Below, piece by piece: positions 15,969-22,827 of a DNA stretch of 35,227 bases. The notes below the pieces were generated by a model. It searched no databases and had not been told where the DNA came from. It saw only the letters and a program-made list of their open reading frames with translations. The position numbers and the translations under genes are program-made. This DNA comes from CAWJEL01 sp964647255 (GTDB lineage Bacteria; Chloroflexota; Anaerolineae; CG2-30-64-16). The stretch lies in assembly GCA_964647255.1 (NCBI GenBank), contig CAZYGI010000041.1, forward strand, positions 1 to 35,227, given 5' to 3'. Position 1 is the stretch's first letter; every line of letters starts with the position of its first letter.

Positions 15969-15983
15969 AAAGTCATTGACTTT
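15969..15983. promoter_or_regulatory. 15-bp perfect palindrome, candidate operator
   Basis: On the minus strand AAAGTCA-A-TGACTTT is a 7+1+7 inverted repeat starting 2 nt after the stop of the Crp/Fnr-type gene and 85 nt before the oxidase-like start codon. It does not match the consensus CRP (TGTGA-N6-TCACA) or FNR (TTGAT-N4-ATCAA) site. The loop is too short for a terminator. A transcription-factor site is the simplest reading. Confidence 0.5.
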
Positions 15984-15985
15984 TG

Positions 15986-16702
15986 TTAGCTGGGCTCACC
16001 GCTGTGTTCGGCCAGGACGGCGAGATCGGAAATGCAGCACACCGCGATGACGGTCCGCGTGCAGGTGATGCAACCGTTGTGCTTGAGGTATTTGAGCGCG
16101 CGGGAGAAGGCTTCGGGCACGGTGGCGATGCGCGCGGCCAGCTCGTGGTTGGGATACTGGCGCCGGTCAATCGGCCGCTGGCCGTTCTCGCTCAGATCAA
16201 GCAGCAGCTTAGCCGTGCGCGCTTGCACTGTGCGAAATGAGAGATCCTCATATTGGCCGACCAGGAAGCGGTTTCGCCGGGCCAGCACCCGCAGCAAGCC
16301 CAGCCCGATCATCGGGTAGCGCGCCAGCAGCTCCTGGAAACTGTCGCAGCCGACCTGCCACACCACGCAGTTTTCGACCGCGACCGCGGTGGTCAGGTTC
16401 GGGCCGCCGTCCAGCACCGCGACCTCGTTGAACATGATCACCGGCTCGATGACAGTGAGAATTGACTCCTGTCCCTGCGGCCCCAGCTTGCGCAGATGCA
16501 CCCGGCCCGAAAGAAGCACGGCCATCCCGGCGCACGGCTGGCCTTCCACAATGATCGCCTCACCTGCGGCGAAGTCGCGCACCCGGCCGGTCGTTATGAT
16601 GGCGCGGAGGTCGCTTTCGGACAGATGTCTGAAGTACTCAACGCGGCGAAGCTGGGGGACGAGGTCCGCCGCGTTCGAGCGCTCAGCAGGGGATTGGGTC
16701 AT
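15986..16702 (-). CDS. Crp/Fnr-family transcription regulator with C-terminal cysteine cluster
   Basis: The 238-residue protein has a cyclic-nucleotide-binding-type beta-barrel (about 22-130), the dimerisation helix (about 132-165) and a winged helix-turn-helix (about 166-235, with NHELAARIATVPEAFSRALKYL). The N-terminal cysteines of FNR are absent, so it is not a standard iron-sulfur FNR. The PGEIAxR-type cAMP pocket is also not evident. Unusually, the wing carries Cys211, Cys214, Cys222 and Cys223 (GCITCTRTVIAVCCISD), which could bind a metal or respond to thiols, NO or oxygen. The ATG overlaps the glycosyltransferase stop as ATGA. The oxidase-like operon begins about 100 nt downstream behind two palindromes and is its likely target (inference). 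Confidence 0.9.
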   Translation of the reverse strand: MTQSPAERSNAADLVPQLRRVEYFRHLSESDLRAIITTGRVRDFAAGEAIIVEGQPCAGMAVLLSGRVHLRKLGPQGQESILTVIEPVIMFNEVAVLDGGPNLTTAVAVENCVVWQVGCDSFQELLARYPMIGLGLLRVLARRNRFLVGQYEDLSFRTVQARTAKLLLDLSENGQRPIDRRQYPNHELAARIATVPEAFSRALKYLKHNGCITCTRTVIAVCCISDLAVLAEHSGEPS

Positions 16703-17862
16703 CGGCTTCCCAGCACCTCACGATACACCTGTGCCGTGGCCGCGGCGATCTGCGCCTGGGTGAAATGCGCCAGCACGCGGGCGCGACCGGCGGCCGCCAA
16801 CCGGCCGCGGCGTTCCGGGGCCGCGGCCAGATCGGCCAGGAGGCGCGCCAGCGTCTCCGCATCGCCCTCCGGGAAGGTCAAGCCCGCATCACCGATGACC
16901 CAGGGGATCTCACCGCTGGCGGAGCCAATCACCGGCACGCCGCAGGCCATCGCCTCGGTGAGCACGCGGCCGAACTGCTCCACCCAGTTTGGCCGGCTGA
17001 GCGAGGGAAGCACCAGGACGTCAAGCGTCCGGTAGAACTGCGGCGCCTGCGTGGAAGGCACGCGGCCCAGGAACTCCACCCGTTCCGTGATGTTTCGCCC
17101 CTGCGCGATCCCGGCGAGGCGTTCGGCCTCCGGCCCGTCCCCCAGCAGATGCAGCGTCCAATCGAGCCCCGGCGGCAGCATCGTGCACGCGGCCAGCAGC
17201 ACATCCACGCCTTTCTCGGGCACCAGCCGGCCCGCGTAACCGATGGCGAGCGCAGACGCTGGACGCTGGACGCTGGACGCTGGGCCAGTGCTTTCGGCGA
17301 GAGAGGATGTGATGACATCCGTCGGTCGGGGGGAGAAGATCGCCGGATCCACGCCGAACTGCGGGATGATGGTCACGGGGCCGCGATAACCTTTGGCGCG
17401 CAGGACATCGGCCGCGGTCGGGTTGCCCGCGATGGCATGGGCCGCGTGGGCATAATTGGCGCGCTCGAAGCGGCTGAAGGGCCACGGGTAACACCGCTTG
17501 AGGTTCTGCCAGGTGAAGAAGAGGCAGCGCGCGCCGGCCGCGCGGCCGGCCCTGAACGTATGCCAGGTGGCAAAGTTGTACGGCTCCTCGTCCATGTGCA
17601 CGATATCCGGCCGCAGCCGGCGGAGGAGCCGTCCCAGGGTGGGGTAAAAGTGCAGATGGAACTGGCCGTTGAAGGCCAGCGGCGCCACGATCAACTCATA
17701 GCCGGCGGTATGGGCGCGCTCTAGGCGGGAAACTGTCCCACCATCGCGCCAGGCGGCGGGCACGATGGCCGTCAGCTCGATGTCGGGCTGCGCCGCCAAT
17801 TCTTCCAGCTTCCGCTGGTAAGCGCCAACCACTAGCGCCTTTGAGATCATCACAACGCGCAC
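16699..17862 (-). CDS. Glycosyltransferase family 4 (GT-B fold)
   Basis: The 387-residue product has the two Rossmann halves of GT-B enzymes. The C-terminal half shows IGYAGRLVPEKGVDVLLAA, LGDGPEAERL, and the donor-binding E-x7-E at EQFGRVLTEAMACGVPVIG. It should transfer a sugar from a nucleotide donor to a surface glycan or lipid; the substrate is not predictable. The start is GTG 17862, preceded by AAGGGGGGG. Between the halves, at about residues 188-207, the linker SSLAESTGPASSVQRPASAL is encoded partly by four exact 7-nt repeats (17255-17282). It is co-transcribed with the Crp/Fnr-type regulator through a 4-base overlap, an unexpected pairing. Confidence 0.92.
   Translation of the reverse strand: MRVVMISKALVVGAYQRKLEELAAQPDIELTAIVPAAWRDGGTVSRLERAHTAGYELIVAPLAFNGQFHLHFYPTLGRLLRRLRPDIVHMDEEPYNFATWHTFRAGRAAGARCLFFTWQNLKRCYPWPFSRFERANYAHAAHAIAGNPTAADVLRAKGYRGPVTIIPQFGVDPAIFSPRPTDVITSSLAESTGPASSVQRPASALAIGYAGRLVPEKGVDVLLAACTMLPPGLDWTLHLLGDGPEAERLAGIAQGRNITERVEFLGRVPSTQAPQFYRTLDVLVLPSLSRPNWVEQFGRVLTEAMACGVPVIGSASGEIPWVIGDAGLTFPEGDAETLARLLADLAAAPERRGRLAAAGRARVLAHFTQAQIAAATAQVYREVLGSR
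17255..17282. repeat. Heptanucleotide tandem repeat (GACGCTG)x4 inside the glycosyltransferase gene
   Basis: Four perfect head-to-tail copies of GACGCTG on the plus strand. Because 7 is not a multiple of 3, gain or loss of one copy would shift the reading frame of the glycosyltransferase. Confidence 0.9.
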
Positions 17863-17924
17863 GCCCCCCCCTTACGTTGCCGGAAATATCGTTGAAAAAA
17901 GTGCACAACCGGTGTTTGCATCTA

Positions 17925-17953
17925 TTGATCCTGCACTGTTTTGGGTGTACAAT
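17925..17953 (+). promoter_or_regulatory. Promoter of spoVS
   Basis: TTGATC (17925-17930), 17 nt, TACAAT (17948-17953) on the plus strand, about 80 nt before the spoVS start codon. Spacing is optimal and both boxes are close to consensus. Confidence 0.7.
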
Positions 17954-18035
17954 ACTTAATGAGCATTCGGCGCAGATAACCGTTTCTCATCATCGCGTTG
18001 GACTTCGAGTGGCGGCCCATTGCAGGAGGCACCGC

Positions 18036-18305
18036 ATGGAGATTATCAAAGTGTCAGCCCACTCTCGCTCAACCGCCGTTGCTGGCGCTATCGCTGGCGT
18101 AATGCGTGATCATCACCATGCAGAGGTGCAGGCAATCGGCGCCAGCGCCGTCAACCAGGCCGTCAAAGCGCTCGCGATTGCGCGAGGCTACCTGGCTCTG
18201 GATGGGATAGACGTGATCTGTTACCCGGAATTCGTCGAGATTGACATTGAAGGCAAGGAGCGCACTGCGGTCAAGCTGATCGTCGAACCGAGAGCGCAGC
18301 CGTAG
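18036..18305 (+). CDS. spoVS: Stage V sporulation protein S (SpoVS), Alba-like
   Basis: The 89-residue protein matches SpoVS along its whole length: MEIIKVSAHSRSTAVAGAIA, then the QAIGASAVNQAVKALAIARG core, and IDIEGKERTAVKLIVEPR at the end. SpoVS is a small nucleic-acid-binding protein with an Alba-like fold. It affects spore coat assembly in Bacillus, but it is also common in non-sporulating phyla including Chloroflexota and Deinococcus-Thermus. The start ATG has AGGAGG 6 nt upstream; a frame open back to 17841 is excluded by this and by the promoter inside it. It is transcribed divergently from the glycosyltransferase and has its own promoter. Confidence 0.95.
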   Translation: MEIIKVSAHSRSTAVAGAIAGVMRDHHHAEVQAIGASAVNQAVKALAIARGYLALDGIDVICYPEFVEIDIEGKERTAVKLIVEPRAQP

Positions 18306-18337
18306 TACCTCGCACAGCCTGGAATCCGGCGATTGCC

Positions 18338-18367
18338 ACGGGCGAACCCCCAGGGCGGTTCGCCCGT
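18338..18367. terminator. Hairpin between convergent spoVS and ricT, possible terminator
   Basis: A perfect 10-bp stem ACGGGCGAAC and GTTCGCCCGT surrounds a 10-nt loop. It lies 33 nt after the spoVS stop and 20 nt after the ricT stop on the other strand. There is no T-tract, so termination activity is uncertain. Confidence 0.45.
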
Positions 18368-18387
18368 TCGCGTGTCCCCCTCGGCCG

Positions 18388-19368
18388 TCAGCGTTTCTTC
18401 TTTCGGGAATTCGGTCTGGCTGCCTCGATGGGGGGCGGAACGACGCGAGCCGCCGCTCCGCCATCCGTTTCCTCGGATCCTCCCTCGGGTTCTTCCGGCC
18501 CCGAAGCGGTGGGTTCTGACGCCAGCGCCGCCCGCACGTCGCGCGGCCTCATGCGCAGGTCAAGCGTCGGTTCGGGCACCGGCATATCCACGTTCTGACG
18601 CGTCTCATTTGGCCCTTCCACCAGCACTGTGATGGAATTTGTCAGCACGTGCACTTGTTTGACTTTGCCGGGGCCTTGCGGGGTCTCGATGATGCTGTTC
18701 ACCCGCGGCATTTGCTTGCGCGCCTCGGTGTAGAATTCATTCTCATAGGCCAGGCAGCACAGCAGGCGGCCGCACGCGCCCGAGACTTCCGGCGCGTTGA
18801 GCGGCAGATCCTGCGTCTTTGCCATCTTGATCGAAACCGGCGCAAACTCGCGCAGCCAGGTGGTGCAGCATAGTTCCCGGCCGCACCGGCCATAGCCTCC
18901 CAGGTATTTCGCCTCATCGCGGACGCCCACCTGGCGCATTTCGACCCGGGCGTGCAGCACCTGCGACAGATCGTGCACCAGGTTGCGGAAGTCTACGCGC
19001 TGCTCGGACGTGAAATAGACCACCGCGCTGGCGCCGTCGAAGCTGAATTCGACCTTCACCACCTTGATGTCCATCCGCAGCGCGGCGACGCGCTCGCGGC
19101 AGGTGATCAAGGCGTCCGGCTCGCGGTGGATCATCTGGTCGGCCTGCACCCGGTCCCACGCGGTGGCCCGGCGCACGACGGGTTTTAATGCCCCGCTCAA
19201 CTCGGTGTCGGTGACCTCACGCGGCCCAAACACGATCTGCCCCAGCGTCCGGCCGCGCGAGGTTTCAACGACCACGTGTTCGCCGGGCAGCAGGTCTGCG
19301 TTTTCGGCGGGGTCGAAGTAATATACCTTGGTGACAGGTTTAAACGCCACTCCAACAACTGTCGGCAT
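18388..19368 (-). CDS. ricT: PSP1-domain protein RicT (YaaT family)
   Basis: The 326-residue protein contains the PSP1 C-terminal domain with its diagnostic cysteines: GRCGRELCC (Cys162, 167, 168) and SGACGRLLCC (Cys199, 204, 205). In Bacillus RicT forms a complex with RicA and RicF that binds iron-sulfur clusters and controls RNase Y-dependent RNA processing and development. The N-terminus begins MPTVVGVAFKPVTKVYYFDP, typical of the family. I chose ATG 19368 (GGAGAG upstream, 2 nt after the holB stop) over the frame extending to 19608, which lies inside holB. The last 60 residues are a low-complexity Glu/Gly/Pro tail ending in Lys/Arg. Pairing with holB is also seen in Firmicutes. Confidence 0.93.
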   Translation of the reverse strand: MPTVVGVAFKPVTKVYYFDPAENADLLPGEHVVVETSRGRTLGQIVFGPREVTDTELSGALKPVVRRATAWDRVQADQMIHREPDALITCRERVAALRMDIKVVKVEFSFDGASAVVYFTSEQRVDFRNLVHDLSQVLHARVEMRQVGVRDEAKYLGGYGRCGRELCCTTWLREFAPVSIKMAKTQDLPLNAPEVSGACGRLLCCLAYENEFYTEARKQMPRVNSIIETPQGPGKVKQVHVLTNSITVLVEGPNETRQNVDMPVPEPTLDLRMRPRDVRAALASEPTASGPEEPEGGSEETDGGAAARVVPPPIEAARPNSRKKKR

Positions 19369-19370
19369 GA

Positions 19371-20372
19371 TCAACTCTCCAACATCGGCTTCGGCAATCT
19401 CAGAAGCAACACATCCAGCGCCAGCCGGACGTTGACATTCGCTTTGATTCGACGCGCTGTCTGCATGAGGTCGGCGAGCGCGGCCTCGACCTGCTCGCGG
19501 CGATAGAGCCCGGCTTGCTGAAGCAGTTGCGCCTTGCGATCCACGTTCACCACATCGGCGCTGAGCTCGCGCTGGACGAGCAAAACGTCGCGCCACCACG
19601 TCGTCCACAAGCCGAGGGCGGTGGTGATGTCATCGCCCGTCCGGCTGAGGGCTTCAGCATAGGCCAGCCGCCGTAGATGTCCTTCACTCGACAAGGCGAG
19701 CAGATCGTCCAGGTATTTCGCCCGCGCCTGCCACAGCTCCGGGTCGTTGGCGGCGGAGACGGCCCAGCCCAGCCGGCCGCCGCTCAGCCGCGCCAGCAGC
19801 GTCGCATGTTCTTCATCCACCCCCCACCGCGCACACAGCGCGGCGCTGACCTGCGCCAGGGGCAGCGGCCGCAGGTTTACGATCTGGCAACGCGAGAGGA
19901 TGGTGGGCAACACCTGGTCGCGGCGCGTCGCCGTCAGGAGCACCACGACCTGGGGCGGCGGCTCCTCCAGCGTCTTGAGCAACGCGTTAGCGGCCGGCGG
20001 GGTCGCGCGTTCGATTTCCCGCACGATAAAAATCCGACGCCGGCCTTCCAGCGGTGCAATCGCAGCATCGGTCTGGAGCACGCGCACTTGCTCGATCTGG
20101 ATCGTGTTTTTCTCGGCGGTGATGTATTGCACGTCCGGATAGCGGCCTTGCATGACGCGCTGGCACGTCTTGCAGGGGGCGGCGGATGCATCGCACGGCG
20201 TGCCGTCGCCTCGCTCGCAGATGAGCGCCCGGCTGAAGGCACGCGCCAGTGTGGCCTTTCCCACCTGGCTGGGGCCGGTGAAAAGATACGCGTGGCTCGG
20301 CCGGCCGCTCCGCACGGCTTGCGCCAGCAGATCGGTCGCCCATTCGTGTCCGATCACGGGCCAGGGGGACAT
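19371..20372 (-). CDS. holB: DNA polymerase III clamp-loader subunit delta-prime
   Basis: The 333-residue protein has the RFC/clamp-loader AAA+ fold: PVIGHEWATDLLAQAV, a Walker A-like GPSQVGKA (33-40), and a zinc-binding set Cys52, 60, 67, 70. NALLKTLEEPP follows, and then the SRC motif in ILSRCQ. Delta-prime is the stator of the clamp loader that opens the beta ring. The P-loop retains the Lys, unlike the E. coli subunit, as is common in delta-prime of other phyla. ATG 20372 has GGAG 4 nt upstream; the longer frame to 20450 overlaps the probable promoter. It forms an operon with ricT. Confidence 0.92.
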   Translation of the reverse strand: MSPWPVIGHEWATDLLAQAVRSGRPSHAYLFTGPSQVGKATLARAFSRALICERGDGTPCDASAAPCKTCQRVMQGRYPDVQYITAEKNTIQIEQVRVLQTDAAIAPLEGRRRIFIVREIERATPPAANALLKTLEEPPPQVVVLLTATRRDQVLPTILSRCQIVNLRPLPLAQVSAALCARWGVDEEHATLLARLSGGRLGWAVSAANDPELWQARAKYLDDLLALSSEGHLRRLAYAEALSRTGDDITTALGLWTTWWRDVLLVQRELSADVVNVDRKAQLLQQAGLYRREQVEAALADLMQTARRIKANVNVRLALDVLLLRLPKPMLES

Positions 20373-20390
20373 AGGACTCCAGTTGACGAC

Positions 20391-20417
20391 GGACGATAGA
20401 TGAAGGACGATAGATGA
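20391..20417. repeat. Two direct copies of GGACGATAGATGA
   Basis: Identical 13-mers start at 20391 and 20405 (period 14), in the short spacer upstream of holB. No function is evident. Confidence 0.7.
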
Positions 20418-20440
20418 CGCCTTCGCCGTGCTCCGGGGCG

Positions 20441-20470
20441 ATTGTAGCATAGTCCGGGCTTTCGCCGTAA
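20441..20470 (-). promoter_or_regulatory. Possible promoter of holB-ricT
   Basis: On the minus strand TTACGG, 18 nt, TACAAT (20446-20441). The -10 is good but the -35 is weak. The start codon of holB is about 70 nt downstream. Confidence 0.4.
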
Positions 20471-20511
20471 TTTGCCGGGCCGGACGCCTTCGGTTGCGCG
20501 GTTCGCAGCGA

Positions 20512-20551
20512 CGACTTTGGTCGGCGCGCCGGCCGGAACGACTGAAGTCGT
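20512..20551. repeat. Pair of small palindromes in the holB / MaoC spacer (REP-like)
   Basis: CGACTTTGGTCG (20512-20523) and the perfect ACGACT-GA-AGTCGT (20538-20551) lie close together around a GC-rich core (GCGCGCCGGCCGG). Short palindromes of this CGACT type look like a dispersed intergenic repeat, but only one copy of the pair is in the window, so that is a guess. Confidence 0.4.
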
Positions 20552-20589
20552 CACTGCCGGACCCCCTGGCGGGCTTTTGCCTTTGGGTG

Positions 20590-21069
20590 TTAGGCCGCCG
20601 CCTCGCCTGCCGGTTTCAGCTTCACAAGCATGGTCCAACTGCCCTTCTGGCACACCTCATCCCGCTGATTCAGCACCTCGACGTTGAACGTAACCAGCCC
20701 GCCGCCCAAGCGCGGCACAGGTTTTGTCTCGGCGATCTGAACCCGGACGTGGATCGTGTCGCCGATCTTGATGACCGCGCGAAACTTCCATTCCAGCCCC
20801 ATGAAGGCGATGATCGTACCATCAATGAAACCCAGGCGGGTTGCCAGTCCCGAGGCGATGGACAGACCAAGCAGCCCGTGCGCGATGCGCTCCCCGAACA
20901 TGGTGCTCTTGGAGAACTCGGCATCCGTGTGAATGGCATTCCAGTCGCCGCTTAGCCCGGCGAAGGCGACGATATCGGCCTCGGTGATGGTGCGCCCCGC
21001 ACTGGTGATCGTGTCGCCGATGTTGAACTCTTCGAAATACAAGCCCCGCTGGATCGTGATCTCGCCCAT
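20590..21069 (-). CDS. MaoC-like (R)-specific enoyl-CoA hydratase/dehydratase
   Basis: The 159-residue protein has the hot-dog fold signature with the hydratase-2 motif FAGLSGDWNAIHTDAEF. Asp42 and His47 are the expected catalytic pair, Asn44 accompanies them, and GERIAHGLL follows. It would hydrate or dehydrate enoyl-/3-hydroxyacyl-CoA in fatty-acid or polyhydroxyalkanoate-related metabolism; the substrate cannot be told. AGGAG lies 6 nt before the ATG. It is a single-gene unit with its own strong promoter at 21118-21146. Confidence 0.92.
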   Translation of the reverse strand: MGEITIQRGLYFEEFNIGDTITSAGRTITEADIVAFAGLSGDWNAIHTDAEFSKSTMFGERIAHGLLGLSIASGLATRLGFIDGTIIAFMGLEWKFRAVIKIGDTIHVRVQIAETKPVPRLGGGLVTFNVEVLNQRDEVCQKGSWTMLVKLKPAGEAAA

Positions 21070-21117
21070 GGTGCACTCCTGTGTTCGAATTCTCGGCGCG
21101 CGCCGGATTTGACTTGG

Positions 21118-21146
21118 ATTCTAACCGCACGCGCGGGATGTGTCAA
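21118..21146 (-). promoter_or_regulatory. Promoter of the MaoC-like gene
   Basis: On the minus strand TTGACA (21146-21141), 17 nt, TAGAAT (21123-21118). The perfect -35, good -10 and optimal spacing make this a convincing housekeeping promoter about 50 nt before the ATG. Confidence 0.8.
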
Positions 21147-21358
21147 TCGGGCTTCGGCGATTCATGTCCGGCCGGTGGAACGCTGGGGCGACGAAAGGGC
21201 GCGGCGACGCCGGGCGTCCGCCTGCGTGGACGCATCGGGGTCGGCGGAGGCCGACATTGCAGCCGGAGGCTGGTTCGATGCGACCTCGGTCGCCATTGCT
21301 GGCGCACAACGAAAACACCTTGGGCACATGCCGATTTTATGGCGTCCCGTCTATGGGT
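21147..21358. other. Gap between divergent genes; two small hairpins, no gene seen
   Basis: The 355-nt gap between the MaoC-like gene (-) and the lipoprotein gene (+) holds one promoter for each side. In between are two adjacent perfect 6-bp hairpins: GCGTCC and GGACGC (21214-21233), and GTCGGC-GGAG-GCCGAC (21240-21255). I see no credible ORF or tRNA here. Confidence 0.5.
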
Positions 21359-21364
21359 TATAAT
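21359..21364 (+). promoter_or_regulatory. -10 box upstream of the lipoprotein gene
   Basis: A perfect TATAAT with weak -35 candidates (TTTATG or TTATGG) 17-18 nt upstream. It lies about 60 nt before the start codon at 21425. Confidence 0.5.
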
Positions 21365-21424
21365 GGCGCCATCTGATTCGGCCATTCAGGCCGATTTTGT
21401 CGTCTCCTCAAGGAGAACAAGCTT

Positions 21425-22780
21425 ATGCGCCAGCGTCCTCAGCGTTTTCCCTGGGCCATTGCGGCCGTTTTTGTCGTGTGTCTGCTCTGTACAGCCGGTT
21501 GCGGGCATAGCGGCCCGCTGACGATCGGCGTTTCCTCGACCCCTTTGTCCACGCCGGAGGTTGCCCCGGCGATCCTGGCCTTGCCCCAGGCGTTTCGTTT
21601 CGAGATGACGCTGCGGACGCCGGGCGCCCGGGACGAACCCGCCACTGTGATCACCGGGCAATATCGTGACGGCGCCTGGTCGCAGTCCTCGCGCCGCGGG
21701 GAGGGGGCGGCCGAAGACCTGATCGTGGCACCGGGCGAGGTCGGCGGCGCGTTGCACACCTTCACCCGTCCCGTCAGTGAGACGGTGTGGACGCGCTGGC
21801 CCGGCGCGGGGTTCGATGCCGCTTACGGGTTGAGCTCGCCCTTCAGCGTCCTGCGCCTCTACCCGCTGGCCGATCAGCGGGCGGCCGGCGAGGCGGTGGC
21901 GTTGCCCGGCGTCACCGAGCCTTTGACGAAGACACAGACAGTCTTCACCGCGGAGACGATCCAGAGGCTGCTGCGCGCCGGCGTCGCACAAGTGGCGACC
22001 GAACCGGAGCGACAGAGCGCACTGGAAGCCCAGCTTGCCCCGTTGGCCCAGGCCCAGACGGTGACTTACTGGACGGATGCCCGGCAGCGGGTCCACCAGG
22101 CGGCCGCCACCCTCTTGACTGGCGGCGCGGCCGGCCAGCCTACACCGTGGCTGGAGGTGATCTGGCGTTTCTTCGACTACGATGATCCGGCGATCGCCGT
22201 CGTCGCACCGGCTGAGTTCGCGGACGCCGCGGCCCTGTTGTCCGGCGCGGCGCCAATGCCGGCGGACTCTGCGGAGATCCCGTTGGACCCGAAGACGACG
22301 TTACGCATCCGCAGCTTCTCGGTGCCCGGCCTGCCGCTGGATGCCGCCACCGTCAGCGTTTACCCGGCAGGGGCGCGCCTGGCGCTCGCCTCGCATTCCG
22401 GCCCCGACGCCCAGTTTGCGCTGCCCGACGGCAAGTATGATGTGGAAGTGAAGACCGACGCGGCGACGGAATGGTTGAAAGCGGTCGTGGTGGTCGGTGG
22501 GAGCGTGGTGTCGCAGGATGTGGTGTTCAACTTCGGCACGTTGAACCTGATTGTGACGCAGAGCGGCGCCCAGCCGAAGGTGGACATGGCGATCTATCCT
22601 GCCGGCGAGCGCCAGAACTTCGCGGCCTACAGCGCCGAGAACCCGGCCGCCGTCCTGGTGCGCGGCGGCGTTTACGATGTGGAAGTCGCCCTCCGCGATT
22701 TTTCGGGGAGCAAGATGTTCACGGGGATCGAGGTCCGGGCCGGGGAGACCGTGACGTACACGCTCGACCTCGCACGGTGA
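21425..22780 (+). CDS. Lipoprotein of unknown function with two tandem 80-residue C-terminal repeats
   Basis: The 451-residue precursor has a lipoprotein signal peptide (WAIAAVFVVCLLCTAGC). The middle (about 50-285) is a mixed beta/alpha region that I do not recognise; it may be a LolA/LppX-like lipid-binding shell. Residues 292-371 and 372-451 are two copies of one beta-rich module aligned by YPAG (VYPAGARLALASHSG and IYPAGERQNFAAYS), then YDVEV, then a V..G segment, ending TLDLAR. GGAG lies upstream of the ATG. It is one of the two plus-strand genes that are complete in the window and stands alone. A role in envelope biogenesis is inferred only from its export. Confidence 0.8.
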   Translation: MRQRPQRFPWAIAAVFVVCLLCTAGCGHSGPLTIGVSSTPLSTPEVAPAILALPQAFRFEMTLRTPGARDEPATVITGQYRDGAWSQSSRRGEGAAEDLIVAPGEVGGALHTFTRPVSETVWTRWPGAGFDAAYGLSSPFSVLRLYPLADQRAAGEAVALPGVTEPLTKTQTVFTAETIQRLLRAGVAQVATEPERQSALEAQLAPLAQAQTVTYWTDARQRVHQAAATLLTGGAAGQPTPWLEVIWRFFDYDDPAIAVVAPAEFADAAALLSGAAPMPADSAEIPLDPKTTLRIRSFSVPGLPLDAATVSVYPAGARLALASHSGPDAQFALPDGKYDVEVKTDAATEWLKAVVVVGGSVVSQDVVFNFGTLNLIVTQSGAQPKVDMAIYPAGERQNFAAYSAENPAAVLVRGGVYDVEVALRDFSGSKMFTGIEVRAGETVTYTLDLAR

Positions 22781-22827
22781 GATGTCGCGGCCCGGTGCGA
22801 CGCTTCCCAAAGGAATACTCCGCCTCG

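Noticed and set aside
15969..15983. Palindrome as an intrinsic terminator of the Crp/Fnr-type gene
   Set aside because: The arms are separated by one base, which cannot form a loop, and no T-tract follows.
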